From Roseomonas rosulenta (GTDB lineage: Bacteria > Pseudomonadota > Alphaproteobacteria > Acetobacterales > Acetobacteraceae): DNA of 64,000 bases. The notes beneath the pieces are model-generated. The model saw only the letters and a program-made list of their open reading frames with translations, ran no database searches and was not told the origin of the DNA. Of the stretch, positions 52,194 through 61,374 are shown one piece after another (positions within the stretch are counted from its first letter, which is position 1; each line of letters opens with the position of its first letter). Made by a program: the position numbers and the translations under genes. The stretch covers positions 1 through 64,000 of the forward strand of contig NZ_JACADR010000001.1 in NCBI RefSeq assembly GCF_016106005.1, in the 5' to 3' direction.

Positions 52194-52835
52194 ATGCCCC
52201 GCGTGCGACATAACTACAGCCGATCCGCTGCCGAGAGGCGCTTCGCTCGCGTTTACGAAACAGTGGAGGGCGATCGCTGCATCTACTGCGGTATGCCCAG
52301 CGATGGCGCCTACGACCATCAGCCGCCGGTATACGTGCTCCACAGATTCGCCAGCGGTCGGCTCGTCACAAAGAGGGAAATCCGCGAACGTTTCGGGCGG
52401 TGCGAGCTGGTCCCGTGTTGCACCATCTGCAACATGGGACTCGGCGCCTACCATGGCGAAAGCAACAACGATCGAAGACGAGAGATCGTGAACTGGTTTC
52501 TCTGCGACAGCGAGTTTCCGGAGGACAAGCTGATTCTCAATGTCGGGTATGGGTTGATTCAGAAATATCTAAGCGGACATCGAGAAAAGAATATCTACGT
52601 CTTTCCCGGCGTCGGGCGCGCCATTTACATCGAAGCGTTGCATGGGTTTGTCGACGGGAAATTCAGCAGCCCTGATGATTTCCCGGACTGGCTAAAGCTG
52701 ACCCAATCCGAGCTCGCAGAGTGGCTTCGCGGCGCTCCCAAGCGAAAATCTCAGTACTTCCTGGATATGGCGAGCCTCCAAAGCTACGACCTCGTGCCTG
52801 ACGCCCGCAGTGATCCTCGCGGTCAGTTCGAGTAG
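52194..52835 (+). CDS. HNH-like endonuclease, cargo gene
   Basis: A 213-residue protein opposite in direction to the tail genes. CIYCGMPSDGAYDHQPPVYVL and LVPCCTICNMGLG give two CxxC pairs (C-x2-C and C-x2-C) around DH-x-P-P, the zinc-bound beta-beta-alpha HNH layout (D-H...N). The C-terminal ~100 residues are unrecognised (YVFPGVGRAIYIEALHGFVDG). Base composition is AT-richer than the tail genes. It looks like a moron/cargo gene acquired inside the tail module, possibly for exclusion of other phages. Confidence 0.65.
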   Translation: MPRVRHNYSRSAAERRFARVYETVEGDRCIYCGMPSDGAYDHQPPVYVLHRFASGRLVTKREIRERFGRCELVPCCTICNMGLGAYHGESNNDRRREIVNWFLCDSEFPEDKLILNVGYGLIQKYLSGHREKNIYVFPGVGRAIYIEALHGFVDGKFSSPDDFPDWLKLTQSELAEWLRGAPKRKSQYFLDMASLQSYDLVPDARSDPRGQFE

Positions 52836-52917
52836 GGCGCGTCACCGCCGAGATCTCGATTGTAGCTAATGATCGGTTGGCGTCCGAAGGTGCAGCAAGG
52901 GATTTGAGGCTGGAACC

Positions 52918-55900
52918 TCATGCGTTGCGCATCGCGCGGGCGAGGTCGCGTCGCATGGCGCCGGCCATCTGCAGCCGGGTGCGATGGAAGGCGGCCGGGT
53001 CCTCGGCGCGGACGATGATGGTCTGCGACACGCTGGGCGTGGCCGCGCGGGCGACGGCCTGCTGCTGGCGGCGGTTCAGCACCACCTCGCCGCGGCGGAG
53101 GATGGCGGGGACCTCGTCGCTGGCGAAGGGTGTCCCGCCCGCAAAGCCGCCGCTGTGCAGTCGCGGCGCCCCATGGAAGAAAATCTCCGGGACCAGGCGG
53201 CGCGGGGTGGGGTCGGCGCCGACGACGCCGCCCTCGTGAAACAGTGGGGCGGCGGCGGTGACCAGGCCGGCGGCGCCCTCGATACCCTTGGCAAGGCCGA
53301 CGCCGGCAATCTCTGGACCACTGCCGCCCAATCCGATCAGGCTCAGCAGGCCGCCGAGGCCGCCACCACCGCCTCCCGCACCTCCGCTGAACGCCGTCGA
53401 TGCCAGACGCCCCAACGCATCCTCCAGCGGCTTGAGCAGCAGGGCGCGGGTGCCGAGGTCCAGCAGCGCGCGTTCCATGTCGCGCAGCACGTCATTGGCG
53501 CGGCGGCCCTCGAAGGCAATGGCACGGAAGCCGCTGACCAGCACACCTGCGGTCTCACGGCCGTATCCCTCGATCTCCTTGAGCAAGCGGACATCGTCCT
53601 GCGCCCGAGCAATATCGACGGCGTTGGCAACATACTGGTGGCCGGTGTCTGTGTCGGAGGCCCCCGGCGAGCGGCGCTCCAACTCCGCGCGAGCGCGGAT
53701 GGCGGCGATCGCCTCCGCCCTGTCGCGTTCACCAAGGCCGATGGTGCCAGCCTCGGCGCGGATGAGATCGATCTGCCGGCGCTGCTCGTCCAGCGACGCG
53801 GCGGTGATGCGGTCGGCCTGCGCACGCGCGAGGCGTAGGTAGCGCTCGGTCAGCTCGGCGACCGCTGCCGCCTCCTGCTCCGTGCCGGCGAGGCCGGCGC
53901 GGCGGACGTCCTCCATCGCCTTGGCCCGCGCCTCGGCCTCCTGCATCGCCCCTGCGCCGCGACCCATCGCCTCATTGAGCCGCCCCTCCGCCTCGATCTG
54001 GCGGTCCACGTTGGCGGTCAGATTCCGGTACTGGCCAGCGGCGCGGGCGAGCACCGCCTCGCGCACCACGGCGCGTTCCTCCGCCGTGGGGTCGCGCCCC
54101 TGCGCCCGGGCGGCCTCCTCCAGGCCCTGCATGGCCTGGGCGAGCTCACGGGCAGCGCCCTCGCTGGTGGTGGCGATCCGCGCCGCCTCGCGCTGGCCGC
54201 GGATGAACTGCTCAATCGGCCGCTCGGTGCCCGTGATGCGGGCGCGGATCTGCTCGATGGCATCGCCGAATTCGCGGTACTCGACGCTGTCCGGTGCGGC
54301 CTGACGCTGCGCCCGCTGGAAGCGCTCCAGGTCGCGCGTGAGCTCGGCGACGTCGCCGGTCGGCGTGCCGCGGCGGCGGACCTCCGACAGCGCACTGTCG
54401 TAGAAGCGCTGCTCCGGCGTCGGCGTGGGCGGGCCGGCAACCGATGCAGGCTGGGGGTTGGCGGCAGCCCCGGCAGCAGGCGCCGACGGCGCTGCCGGCG
54501 TGACCGGCTGCACGGGCCCGGCGATGCCTGAACCAGAGTAACCAGACCGGATGCCGCGGACGTAGCGCGCGGTCTCGTTCGGCAGTTCCGCCTGGCCGCC
54601 GAGCACGCGGTCCACGCGTCCCGGGCCGGCGTTGTAGTCGGCCAGTGCCAGGGCGACGTCGCCGCGCGCCTGCAAGCGCTCGCGCAGATACAGCGCGCCG
54701 GCGATCGTATTGCTGCGCGGGTCGTCGATGCCGCCGGATAGGCTATACCGCCCAGCCAGTTCGGCAAAGGTGCCCGGCATGACCTGCATTGGACCACGCG
54801 CGCCCGCGCTGCTGGTGCGCCAGCTGCCATCCGGATTGCGGACGCCCTCGGCGCGCTGGACGCGTTCCAGCAGAGCGCGATCGACGCCGGAGACGCGCGC
54901 CGCTTCGTCCAGCAGGGTCGCGACATCGGCGGCGGGACCTGCGCGGGTGGTCTGCGCACCCGGCGCGGACGGCCCAAGCATCTGCTGCAAGCGCAGACCG
55001 AGGGCGATAGGCGCCCCACCGGGCAACGCCTGCAGGACCGCGAGGCCGCCCTGTTCTACCAGGAAGCGCGAGTGCCGCTCCGACCGCGCCAGCCAGTCGA
55101 TGAACGGACCGCCGGCCCGCGTCAGCCCGTCGGTGATCCGGTTCCACAGGCCCTCGAGCGATTTCTCGACGTTGTTGATCGCCCGCTCGAAGGCGGTGCC
55201 ACCATTGGTCGCGCCCTGCACCACGCTGGTCAGGCGTGCGGTCACCTGCGCCGCGGCGCCGCTGGCATCACCGGCGCGGACCATGAGCTCGATATGGCGG
55301 CGGAACTGCTCGTCGAAGCCGCGCACTCCCTGCTCGGCGAGCTCCCGCGCCACCTCCTCCGGCCGGCGCAGAGCGCGGGCCACCCGCTCGGCCGCGGCGG
55401 AGAGATCCTTGTCGAGCGTGCGCGAAAGGTCGAGCGCGAGGGCGACGTAGTGCTCCAGGTTCTCCCGATCCTCCGGCCGCACGACCTGGGCAATACGGGC
55501 CTGCGCGGTGCGCACCTCGCTACGGCCTGCCCCCGGGGTCAGCACGCTCTGCTCGCGGGCGCGGCGCTCCAGGTTGCGCGCGAGGCTCTCGTAGTCGGCG
55601 GCATAGCCGCGGAGCTCATTGCGCAGCCGGGCGACGCGACGCTCGGTGCCCTCATAGGCCGCGAAGGTGCCGATCAGCGCCCCGCCGACGGCAAGCACGC
55701 CGACGCGGACGGGGGAAAACAGACCGCCGATGGCGCGGAAGGTGTTGCCGACCCCGCCCATGGCCTGCGTGATCTGGCCACCCTGCTGGGTCAGCACCTG
55801 GAAGGCGCTAGCCCCGCCGAGCAGCGAGGTGATGACGTCGTTGACCTGCGGCGCCAGCTGCTGCGCCTGCCGCGCCGTCACCCCGAAGGCGTTGGCGGTC

Positions 55901-56259
55901 TGGTTCGCCGCGGCGGTGACCGCCTGGTGGCGCTGCTGCAGGGGCACCAGCAGCCGGGCATGGTCGTCAAGGCTGATCAGGCCGAGTTTCAGCGCACGAT
56001 CGAGCTTGGCCTCGGCATCGGCCAGCTCGACGGTCGCCTTGACCGCCGGATTGGTGCGCTGGGCGAGGGCGGCGACCTGCCGCGCGGTCTGGTCCATCCC
56101 ACGGGTGATGCGTTCCTGCGAGCCCGCGACCTTGTCGCCGGAAGCGCGCAGGCGCTCATTCGCCCCCTCGACCTGGCGCGCGCCGGCGACATAGCCGGAG
56201 GCGTCGAGCGAGGAGCGGATGATCGACAGCAGTTCGACGCCGCCCATGGTGCCGCTCAT
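52918..56259 (-). CDS. Tape measure protein with a lytic transglycosylase domain
   Basis: A 1113-residue tail length protein. The N-terminal ~430 residues are helical and repetitive (AQRTNPAVKATVELADAEAKLDRALKLG and on) with a hydrophobic stretch VRVGVLAVGGALIGTF. About residues 440-545 form an SLT-type lytic transglycosylase: LLERVQRAEGVR (catalytic Glu), SAGARGPMQVMP, and VALALADYNAGPGRV. A Pro/Ala linker and a long coiled coil follow. The C-terminal GGGGGLGGLLSLIGLGG is flexible. It determines tail length and helps open peptidoglycan. The start overlaps the frameshift gene stop (ATGA). Confidence 0.9.
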   Translation of the reverse strand: MSGTMGGVELLSIIRSSLDASGYVAGARQVEGANERLRASGDKVAGSQERITRGMDQTARQVAALAQRTNPAVKATVELADAEAKLDRALKLGLISLDDHARLLVPLQQRHQAVTAAANQTANAFGVTARQAQQLAPQVNDVITSLLGGASAFQVLTQQGGQITQAMGGVGNTFRAIGGLFSPVRVGVLAVGGALIGTFAAYEGTERRVARLRNELRGYAADYESLARNLERRAREQSVLTPGAGRSEVRTAQARIAQVVRPEDRENLEHYVALALDLSRTLDKDLSAAAERVARALRRPEEVARELAEQGVRGFDEQFRRHIELMVRAGDASGAAAQVTARLTSVVQGATNGGTAFERAINNVEKSLEGLWNRITDGLTRAGGPFIDWLARSERHSRFLVEQGGLAVLQALPGGAPIALGLRLQQMLGPSAPGAQTTRAGPAADVATLLDEAARVSGVDRALLERVQRAEGVRNPDGSWRTSSAGARGPMQVMPGTFAELAGRYSLSGGIDDPRSNTIAGALYLRERLQARGDVALALADYNAGPGRVDRVLGGQAELPNETARYVRGIRSGYSGSGIAGPVQPVTPAAPSAPAAGAAANPQPASVAGPPTPTPEQRFYDSALSEVRRRGTPTGDVAELTRDLERFQRAQRQAAPDSVEYREFGDAIEQIRARITGTERPIEQFIRGQREAARIATTSEGAARELAQAMQGLEEAARAQGRDPTAEERAVVREAVLARAAGQYRNLTANVDRQIEAEGRLNEAMGRGAGAMQEAEARAKAMEDVRRAGLAGTEQEAAAVAELTERYLRLARAQADRITAASLDEQRRQIDLIRAEAGTIGLGERDRAEAIAAIRARAELERRSPGASDTDTGHQYVANAVDIARAQDDVRLLKEIEGYGRETAGVLVSGFRAIAFEGRRANDVLRDMERALLDLGTRALLLKPLEDALGRLASTAFSGGAGGGGGGLGGLLSLIGLGGSGPEIAGVGLAKGIEGAAGLVTAAAPLFHEGGVVGADPTPRRLVPEIFFHGAPRLHSGGFAGGTPFASDEVPAILRRGEVVLNRRQQQAVARAATPSVSQTIIVRAEDPAAFHRTRLQMAGAMRRDLARAMRNA

Positions 56260-56660
56260 GGATCGTCGTCCTCCAGATCGACATCACGGGGGCGGCGCGC
56301 CGCCAGTCGCTCGGCCTCGACCGCGCGGCGCTCGCCGTCGAGCGCGAGCACGGCGACGATCTCGGCGGGGTGCAGCGACACCCGCATGGTGCGGCACCAG
56401 GCCTCGACGTCGCGGTGCTGGATCGGCTGCGGGATGCCGCTCTCCGAGAACTGGCGCTGCGCATCCAACTCACCGAAGGCGCGCCACACCGCGTCGGATC
56501 CTGGCGGCCGCGGGGGCCCCAGGAGGCCGGCTGGCGGGCGGCCGGTCTGCCGCTGCACGGACAGAAGATGCTGGCGGCGTGTGCCGCCGTCCTTGAGGCG
56601 GTGGCTCAGCCAGAATTGGTGGCGGCCATGGGCGCGGAGGGCGTCGAGCCAGCCAAAGGG
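56256..56660 (-). CDS. T-domain of the tail assembly chaperone, reached by -1 frameshift
   Basis: This open frame has no plausible start of its own. It continues the upstream chaperone frame after a -1 slip at CCCTTTG (56654-56660). The sequence after the slip is FGWLDALRAHGRHQFWLSHRL, and the C-terminal part is VSLHPAEIVAVLALDGERRAVEAERLAARRPRDVDLEDDD. It would yield a gpGT-like long product of about 267 residues. It ends at the tape-measure start (ATGA), as in lambda G/T. Confidence 0.7.
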   Translation of the reverse strand, partial: PFGWLDALRAHGRHQFWLSHRLKDGGTRRQHLLSVQRQTGRPPAGLLGPPRPPGSDAVWRAFGELDAQRQFSESGIPQPIQHRDVEAWCRTMRVSLHPAEIVAVLALDGERRAVEAERLAARRPRDVDLEDDDP

Positions 56661-57058
56661 AAGAAGTTGCCGCTGACGTTGAGGAAGGCGATCGCGGCGT
56701 TGCGCAGCCAGCGCAGCCCGGTGGCGTTGTAGGCGCCGGCGGCCACGTCGAAGGTGCAGGGCGCGGCGATAGCGCGGCCGTCGAGGCCGACCAGGTGCCA
56801 GGCCTTGGTCAGGCGGGCCAGCATCTGGCCCATATCCTCCCATTCCTCCTCGGCGGTGAACTCGCGGCCGAGCTTGCGCTGGGCGTTGTCGCGCGCCAGG
56901 CGATGCGCCTGCGCCTGCTCGCTCTCCCAGGAATAGAGCTCGATCCAGCCCTGCTCGCCGGACTCGTCGGTGAGGGGCGCGCGCGTCACGGGGTGGATGA
57001 GCAGCAGCTTGGCGCTGCGATCAGTCGGCAGCGCCAGGGTGTCGAAGATGGTGGGCAT
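56606..57058 (-). CDS. Tail assembly chaperone (gpG-like)
   Basis: A 150-residue protein: MPTIFDTLALPTDRSAKLLL, VTRAPLTDESGEQGWIELYSWESEQAQAHRLARDN, then WHLVGLDGRAIAAPCTFDVAAGAYNATGLRWLRNAAIAFLNVSGNFFPLAG. Its position between tail tube and tape measure and the overlapping reading frame at its 3' end indicate the G component of a G/GT chaperone pair, which covers the tape measure during tail assembly. The slip site lies 16-18 codons before its stop. Confidence 0.75.
   Translation of the reverse strand: MPTIFDTLALPTDRSAKLLLIHPVTRAPLTDESGEQGWIELYSWESEQAQAHRLARDNAQRKLGREFTAEEEWEDMGQMLARLTKAWHLVGLDGRAIAAPCTFDVAAGAYNATGLRWLRNAAIAFLNVSGNFFPLAGSTPSAPMAATNSG
56654..56660 (-). promoter_or_regulatory. 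Programmed -1 frameshift heptamer CCCTTTG
   Basis: In the 0 frame the codons read ..C CCT TTG, fitting the X-XXY-YYZ slip pattern (CCC, TTT, G). A -1 shift here joins the chaperone frame to the downstream open frame that ends exactly at the tape-measure start. Confidence 0.65.
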
Positions 57059-57238
57059 GAACGTCCTCTCTCTCGCGCCAAGAGCCGGCGCTGGCGTCGG
57101 GGCGACCCGGCCTCATCTCGATGAGGAGGGAGCGCCGGGTGATATCGCGAGCGCGCACGCACACATCGCGTCGAAGGTCGATTTGCCCTTGGCGGCGCGG
57201 AGCTACCGCCCCGGGGTGCCTTGTGGCATCCGATCGCG

Positions 57239-57943
57239 ATGTCGCGTCGTTTGAACCAGCCCATCGCCCTCAGCCTCATCGGCTTGCCGGGCGTGCTCTC
57301 GTTGCTCCTGGTCCTGCCCGAGCTGCCGGGGGTTCCCAAGTGGGCACTACTCATCAACCCAACGGTGCTTCTGGTCACCGCGGCCTGTGCGGGGACATGG
57401 GCTGCCAAGCGCTGCGGCCTGCGACTTTCGGCCGCACCTGTCATGGAGCCCAAACGCGCTGTTGATATCGGAGCGGGGGTTCTGATCGGGGTTGTTGTCG
57501 CCCTTGCCGACCACTCAGGTCGCGCGCTCTGGCAAGGCCCTCTGGGGATGCCGCCTTCCATCATCGAAGGTTGGAGCGCGACATCGCTACTCGTCGGCCT
57601 GCTCTATGGCGGCGTCGTCGAGGAGATCGTGTTCCGCTGGGGCCTCATGAGTCTCGTGGTGCTGGCGCTTTGGCGCATTCTCGCCCGTAGGGCTGTGACG
57701 CCCTCGACTGGGGTCCTTCTCACCGGCGTCAGCTTTGCCGCCCTAATCTTCGCCGCCAGCCATCTGCCCGCCGTCGCTGCGACAGGTGCGGAACTCCTTC
57801 CCAGCGTCGCCTTGCGCACCCTGTTGCTCAACACCCTGTTGGGTCTGCTGTACGGCTGGTTCTTTGCGCGATCGCCGCGGCAGGCGTCGGGCCAGTCGAT
57901 CACAATCGGCTGGTCCGGTTCACCGAGGACATTTCGTGGGTGA
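57239..57943 (+). pseudogene. CPBP-family intramembrane protease, C-terminus lost
   Basis: The frame encodes ~210 residues of a membrane protein with hydrophobic helices (ALSLIGLPGVLSLLLVLP and others). It has the CPBP/Abi motif 1 VEEIVFRWGL (EE and R) and the second motif HLPAV (His). After NTLLGLLYGWFFARSPR (about 57880) CPBP similarity ends, so the family's last conserved block (an A-x-x-A-H-F-type helix) is missing. The remaining ~20 residues are only the antisense of the neighbouring kinase fragment. It is opposite to the tail genes and is likely cargo now broken. Confidence 0.65.
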
Positions 57944-58497
57944 AAGTCGCCGTGGCAGAGGTCGTTGCCGTCAGGCATGCCACGGAGGCCGCGGAGCAAG
58001 ACGTCCCTCTGCTCTTGCGCAAGGCCAGCCACCCGCGTGAGCCGTGCAGTCAATCGATCCTTCAGCGCGCGAAACCCGTTGCCGGGCTGGGCATGAATTT
58101 GAGCCTGAATGCGGGCGAGCGCCTGCAGATGCCGATCCATCGCAGACGGCTCAGCCTGCATCCGGTCAGCAAATGTCCGCTCATCAAGCCGATCCAGAAT
58201 GAGGCCCCAGCGTGAGCCGACCTTCGCCACGCCCCAGATGGCGGGAACCGGCAGCCCGAGTTCCTCCACGCGCGCATGGCTCGCCGCCTCCCGGAACACC
58301 GACGCTTTTGCGGCATGACTTCGGTAGAGCTTGAGAAGCCTGCCATCCCATTCGATGAGGTCCGCAACGTTGCCGCTTGCGAGCACGCGGCCCACTGAAT
58401 TGGTCACCACTAGTCCCTGCCACCGCGTCTGCAATTTGGGAGAGACTATGCTCCTCGGCGTCGGAGGGCAGCAGTCCAAGGACCCAGCGTCCTTCAT
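57880..58497 (-). pseudogene. APH-type phosphotransferase, C-terminus lost
   Basis: About 205 residues of an aminoglycoside-phosphotransferase-like kinase. WDGRLLKLYR, VEELGLPVPAIWGVAKVGSRWGLILDRLDERTFADRM, then the catalytic and metal motifs LCHGDFHPRNVL and PIVIDWPDACRGD are all present. Past CRGD, where the family continues with P-x-A-D and a C-terminal helical lobe, the frame runs into the antisense of the CPBP gene and on to a stop at 57604. The C-lobe is therefore absent. The start at 58495-58497 is one of several possibilities. Confidence 0.6.
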
Positions 58498-58541
58498 CCT
58501 CGGATGTGCGACAGGAAAATGGGCTTCCCACGATCGCAGCA

Positions 58542-59795
58542 TCACACCGCCGCCGTATCGGTGCAGCGCAGGGTGGTGCCGGTCATCCCCGGCGCGCTGC
58601 CGAGGTATTCCAGCGCCTGGAACGGCACGTTCATGGTCTGCGAGCCCTCGCCCTGCACGTTCTCCTCGTCGCCGTTCAGCTTGAGCCGCGGCAGGTGGAA
58701 GGCCACCGCGTCCGCCGCGGCGCCGCCGGCGGTCAGCATGAACAGCAGCTCGACCTCGAGCTCCTCCTCGAAGGCGGCGCTGATCGCATCGGTGTCGTCC
58801 ACCAGCGCTGTGAAGTCGCCGGTGACGTCGGCAGTGCCGAGCAGCACGTCCGGCGGAAAGGCCTGACCGAGCACCGCCGGCGCGTCCGCCGCCATGGCGA
58901 GGTTCAGGTTCAGCCCGGTGACGGTACCGACCGTGCTGCCGGCGATGCGCAAAATGCCGTTGAGGCTGTTGCAAACCTCGGTGGTGGTCGCCGCCGCCGG
59001 CGAGGTGAAATAGGGCGCCGCCGCGCCGGTCAGCGTGCGGCGGTTCCGCCCCATGACATTGATGCCGAAGGTGCTGTTGCCCTCGGCCGGCACGGCGAGG
59101 CGATAGCCGGTGACGCGGAGCTCGGTGTAGAGCCGGGCGCGGTCGAGATCCTCGTGGTAGCGCTCGATCGCCAGCTTGCGGCGGACATGGCCCGAGGCCG
59201 GGATGATCGAGGACTTCCCCGGCGTAGTCAGCATGAAGCTGGTGTCCGCCGCCATGGTGGTCGGCGCCGGAAAGACACTGACCTCGCGGTTCGAGGTGCC
59301 GCCGAAGCCGGTGACCAGGAAGCGCACGCCGTTGTTGCCGGCGGCGGACAGGCTGGCGAACTGGATGATCGCCCCCTTGCGCAGGCCGAGCGCGACCGGG
59401 TCACCCCCGCCGAAGGTGAACTTCGAGGTGGTGCTGTCGGCGGCGGCGCTGGTCAGCTGCACCTCGGTCAGGCCGGAGGGCAGGATCGGCGCGGCGGCAT
59501 CGCGATGCGCGGCCTCGATGAAGTCGAAATAGCTGCCGGGGGAGAACTCGCCATCCAGCGGCCCCTCGACCCGGCGGGAGGTATGCCGGGAGCTCCGCAC
59601 CTGGCGCGAGGGGAGGATCTCGGCCGAGCGGGTGGCGTTCTTGCGCAGGTTCAGCCCGGCGCTGACGCGACGCAGGATGCGGCCACCGGTGGATCCCGGC
59701 GCGGTGGCGATATCCGCCTCCGCATTCGTGGTCATGGTGCCGTCCGCGTAGAACTTGTACGCGAAGCGGGCCGCGCTGCCTTCGGCGAGGGGCAT
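58542..59795 (-). CDS. Major tail tube protein
   Basis: A 417-residue beta-rich protein between the tail-completion genes and the chaperone. RFAYKFYADGTMTTNAEADIATAPGSTGGRILRRVSAGLNL, LDGEFSPGSYFDFIEAAHRDAA and many short strands match the phage tail tube (TTP) type found in alphaproteobacterial siphophages. It would polymerise into the tail tube around the tape measure. Confidence 0.75.
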   Translation of the reverse strand: MPLAEGSAARFAYKFYADGTMTTNAEADIATAPGSTGGRILRRVSAGLNLRKNATRSAEILPSRQVRSSRHTSRRVEGPLDGEFSPGSYFDFIEAAHRDAAAPILPSGLTEVQLTSAAADSTTSKFTFGGGDPVALGLRKGAIIQFASLSAAGNNGVRFLVTGFGGTSNREVSVFPAPTTMAADTSFMLTTPGKSSIIPASGHVRRKLAIERYHEDLDRARLYTELRVTGYRLAVPAEGNSTFGINVMGRNRRTLTGAAAPYFTSPAAATTTEVCNSLNGILRIAGSTVGTVTGLNLNLAMAADAPAVLGQAFPPDVLLGTADVTGDFTALVDDTDAISAAFEEELEVELLFMLTAGGAAADAVAFHLPRLKLNGDEENVQGEGSQTMNVPFQALEYLGSAPGMTGTTLRCTDTAAV

Positions 59796-59859
59796 GAGGA
59801 ATTCCTCGGATTTTCAGGACGCCTTGCCCAAGGGCGGCGAGGGCAGCTGTGCGGCCGGA

Positions 59860-60300
59860 TCAGCCGCGGAAGCGATAGACGAAGACGGCGATGCCGCTGC
59901 GCACCCACCAGGCGCCGTCGGCCGAGGCGCCGGGCATCTCAATCACCGAGGTGCCAAGGAAGGACAGCGGCCCGTCGCGGCGGCTGCGGAACACCCCGAG
60001 CGCCTGGTCCAGAAGGGCGAGCTGGGTGGCCTCGCCCAACCCGCGGGCGGCCATGACACGGACGACGACCGAGCCGTGCAGTTCCTTCTCGTGCACGCCG
60101 CGGCCAGCCCCGAAGGCGACCAGCCGCTCGCTGCTGTGCTCGACCGCCAGATGCAGCCAGTGCTGCGTGCTGGCGCGCGACGGCACGGCGTCGCTGCCGT
60201 TGTGATGCCACAGCACCGGAACGCCGGCGGGCGCCGGCCAGCCAGACGACCAAGCCGCGGCGATGGCGGCGACGCTGTCGGCGTAGGGCGCGGCAGTCAT
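59860..60300 (-). CDS. Tail-completion-type protein (DUF3168-like)
   Basis: A 146-residue protein with a terminator-like pattern (LHLAVEHSSERLVAFGAGRGVHEKELHGSVVVRVMAARGLGEATQLALLDQ). Position, just before the tail tube and overlapping the previous gene by 4 bp, fits a DUF3168/gpU-like tail terminator. The family call is by pattern and order only. Confidence 0.6.
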   Translation of the reverse strand: MTAAPYADSVAAIAAAWSSGWPAPAGVPVLWHHNGSDAVPSRASTQHWLHLAVEHSSERLVAFGAGRGVHEKELHGSVVVRVMAARGLGEATQLALLDQALGVFRSRRDGPLSFLGTSVIEMPGASADGAWWVRSGIAVFVYRFRG

Positions 60301-61034
60301 CGACCTAGATTCCGCAGCGGCCGTATCACGATCGCCGGGTAGCGGACCTGGCTCTCGATCTCCTGGCCGCCAGGCACGCGGCGCGGCGAGCGCTCCGTCA
60401 CAATGCCTCGCCGCCCGAAGCGCCGCCGCCGCGTCGCCTCGACGCTGAGAGCAAAGGCGTCCGGCACATCGACATAGGTGAAGCGCGGCTCCCAGCCGAG
60501 CGGGCGGAGCACAGGCCGCAGCGCGACCGCCGCCTGCTCGACGAAATGCATGGGCACCTGCAGCACGAAGGGGCCGCCACTGTCGCGCTTGCCCACCTCG
60601 AGCCGGCGGGCGTAGTCGCCGCGCACCACCACCACCGCCTCGGTGGCGCCGGCCGGCAGGCGAGCGGTGCGTGGCACGGCGGTGTCGTCGACAAAGGTGG
60701 TGATGCTGGCCTTCCAGCCGCCTTTGCGCTCCGGGCCATTCTCCTCGAGGTAGGTCACGGTGCGGATCACCGCCTCGGTGAGGTAGTGCCAGGCGATCAG
60801 GATGACGCCGTCCGGACGGACCTGCTCCGGCGCAGCGCCCGGACGGCCATCCACCGTCGTCGTGTGGTCCGGTACCACCCCGCCGGAGCGGGCCGCCTGC
60901 TGCCGCTCGACCTCGGCGATATGGGCGCGGGCCATGGCGGCGAGGCGGCGGCTGGCGGCCGGCCCAGTCAGCCCGCGCGTGCCAACCTCAAGCTCGCGGG
61001 TGAAGTTGCGGAACTGGCCGCGGGTGAAGGCCAT
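60297..61034 (-). CDS. Putative head-tail or tail-completion protein
   Basis: A 245-residue phage structural protein I cannot assign exactly. It starts MAFTRGQFRNFTRELEVGTRGL, has a helical N-terminus (AAMARAHIAEVERQQAA) and a beta-rich middle (DGVILIAWHYLTEAVIRTVTYLEENGPERKGG). Its slot between the small adaptor and the terminator corresponds to HK97 gp10-like proteins. It overlaps the downstream gene by 4 bp. Confidence 0.55.
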   Translation of the reverse strand: MAFTRGQFRNFTRELEVGTRGLTGPAASRRLAAMARAHIAEVERQQAARSGGVVPDHTTTVDGRPGAAPEQVRPDGVILIAWHYLTEAVIRTVTYLEENGPERKGGWKASITTFVDDTAVPRTARLPAGATEAVVVVRGDYARRLEVGKRDSGGPFVLQVPMHFVEQAAVALRPVLRPLGWEPRFTYVDVPDAFALSVEATRRRRFGRRGIVTERSPRRVPGGQEIESQVRYPAIVIRPLRNLGR

Positions 61035-61035
61035 G

Positions 61036-61374
61036 TCAGCCGCCGCGGACCGCCAGGGTCCAGCCGATGCGCTCCGTCCCCTCCCACACGGGGGCGGCGA
61101 AGATCACGGTGAAGCTCTCCGCGCCGTCCAGCACCTCGTCCGGCTCGCGCGGCGGCCACGGGAAGCCGGCGGCGACCAGGTCGGCATGCAGGATCTCGAG
61201 GCGGCGATCGCCCTGCACCAGCGGTGGGACAAGATCGTCCGGCGCGGAGTCGGCCGAGAAGCCGGTCACCGCCGCGGTGGCGTAGGTGGTCGGCGGGGTC
61301 ACGAGACGACGCAGCGTCATCGGCCGCCCGCGCCGCGCGAGGGCACGGCGGCGGGCCTCGCGCAACGCGCCCAT
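61036..61374 (-). CDS. Small head-tail adaptor-like protein
   Basis: A 112-residue protein starting MGALREARRRALARRGRPMTLRR and ending FTVIFAAPVWEGTERIGWTLAVRGG. The ATG at 61374 shares a base with the connector stop. Its size and position suggest a head-closure protein, but no motif proves it. Confidence 0.55.
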   Translation of the reverse strand: MGALREARRRALARRGRPMTLRRLVTPPTTYATAAVTGFSADSAPDDLVPPLVQGDRRLEILHADLVAAGFPWPPREPDEVLDGAESFTVIFAAPVWEGTERIGWTLAVRGG

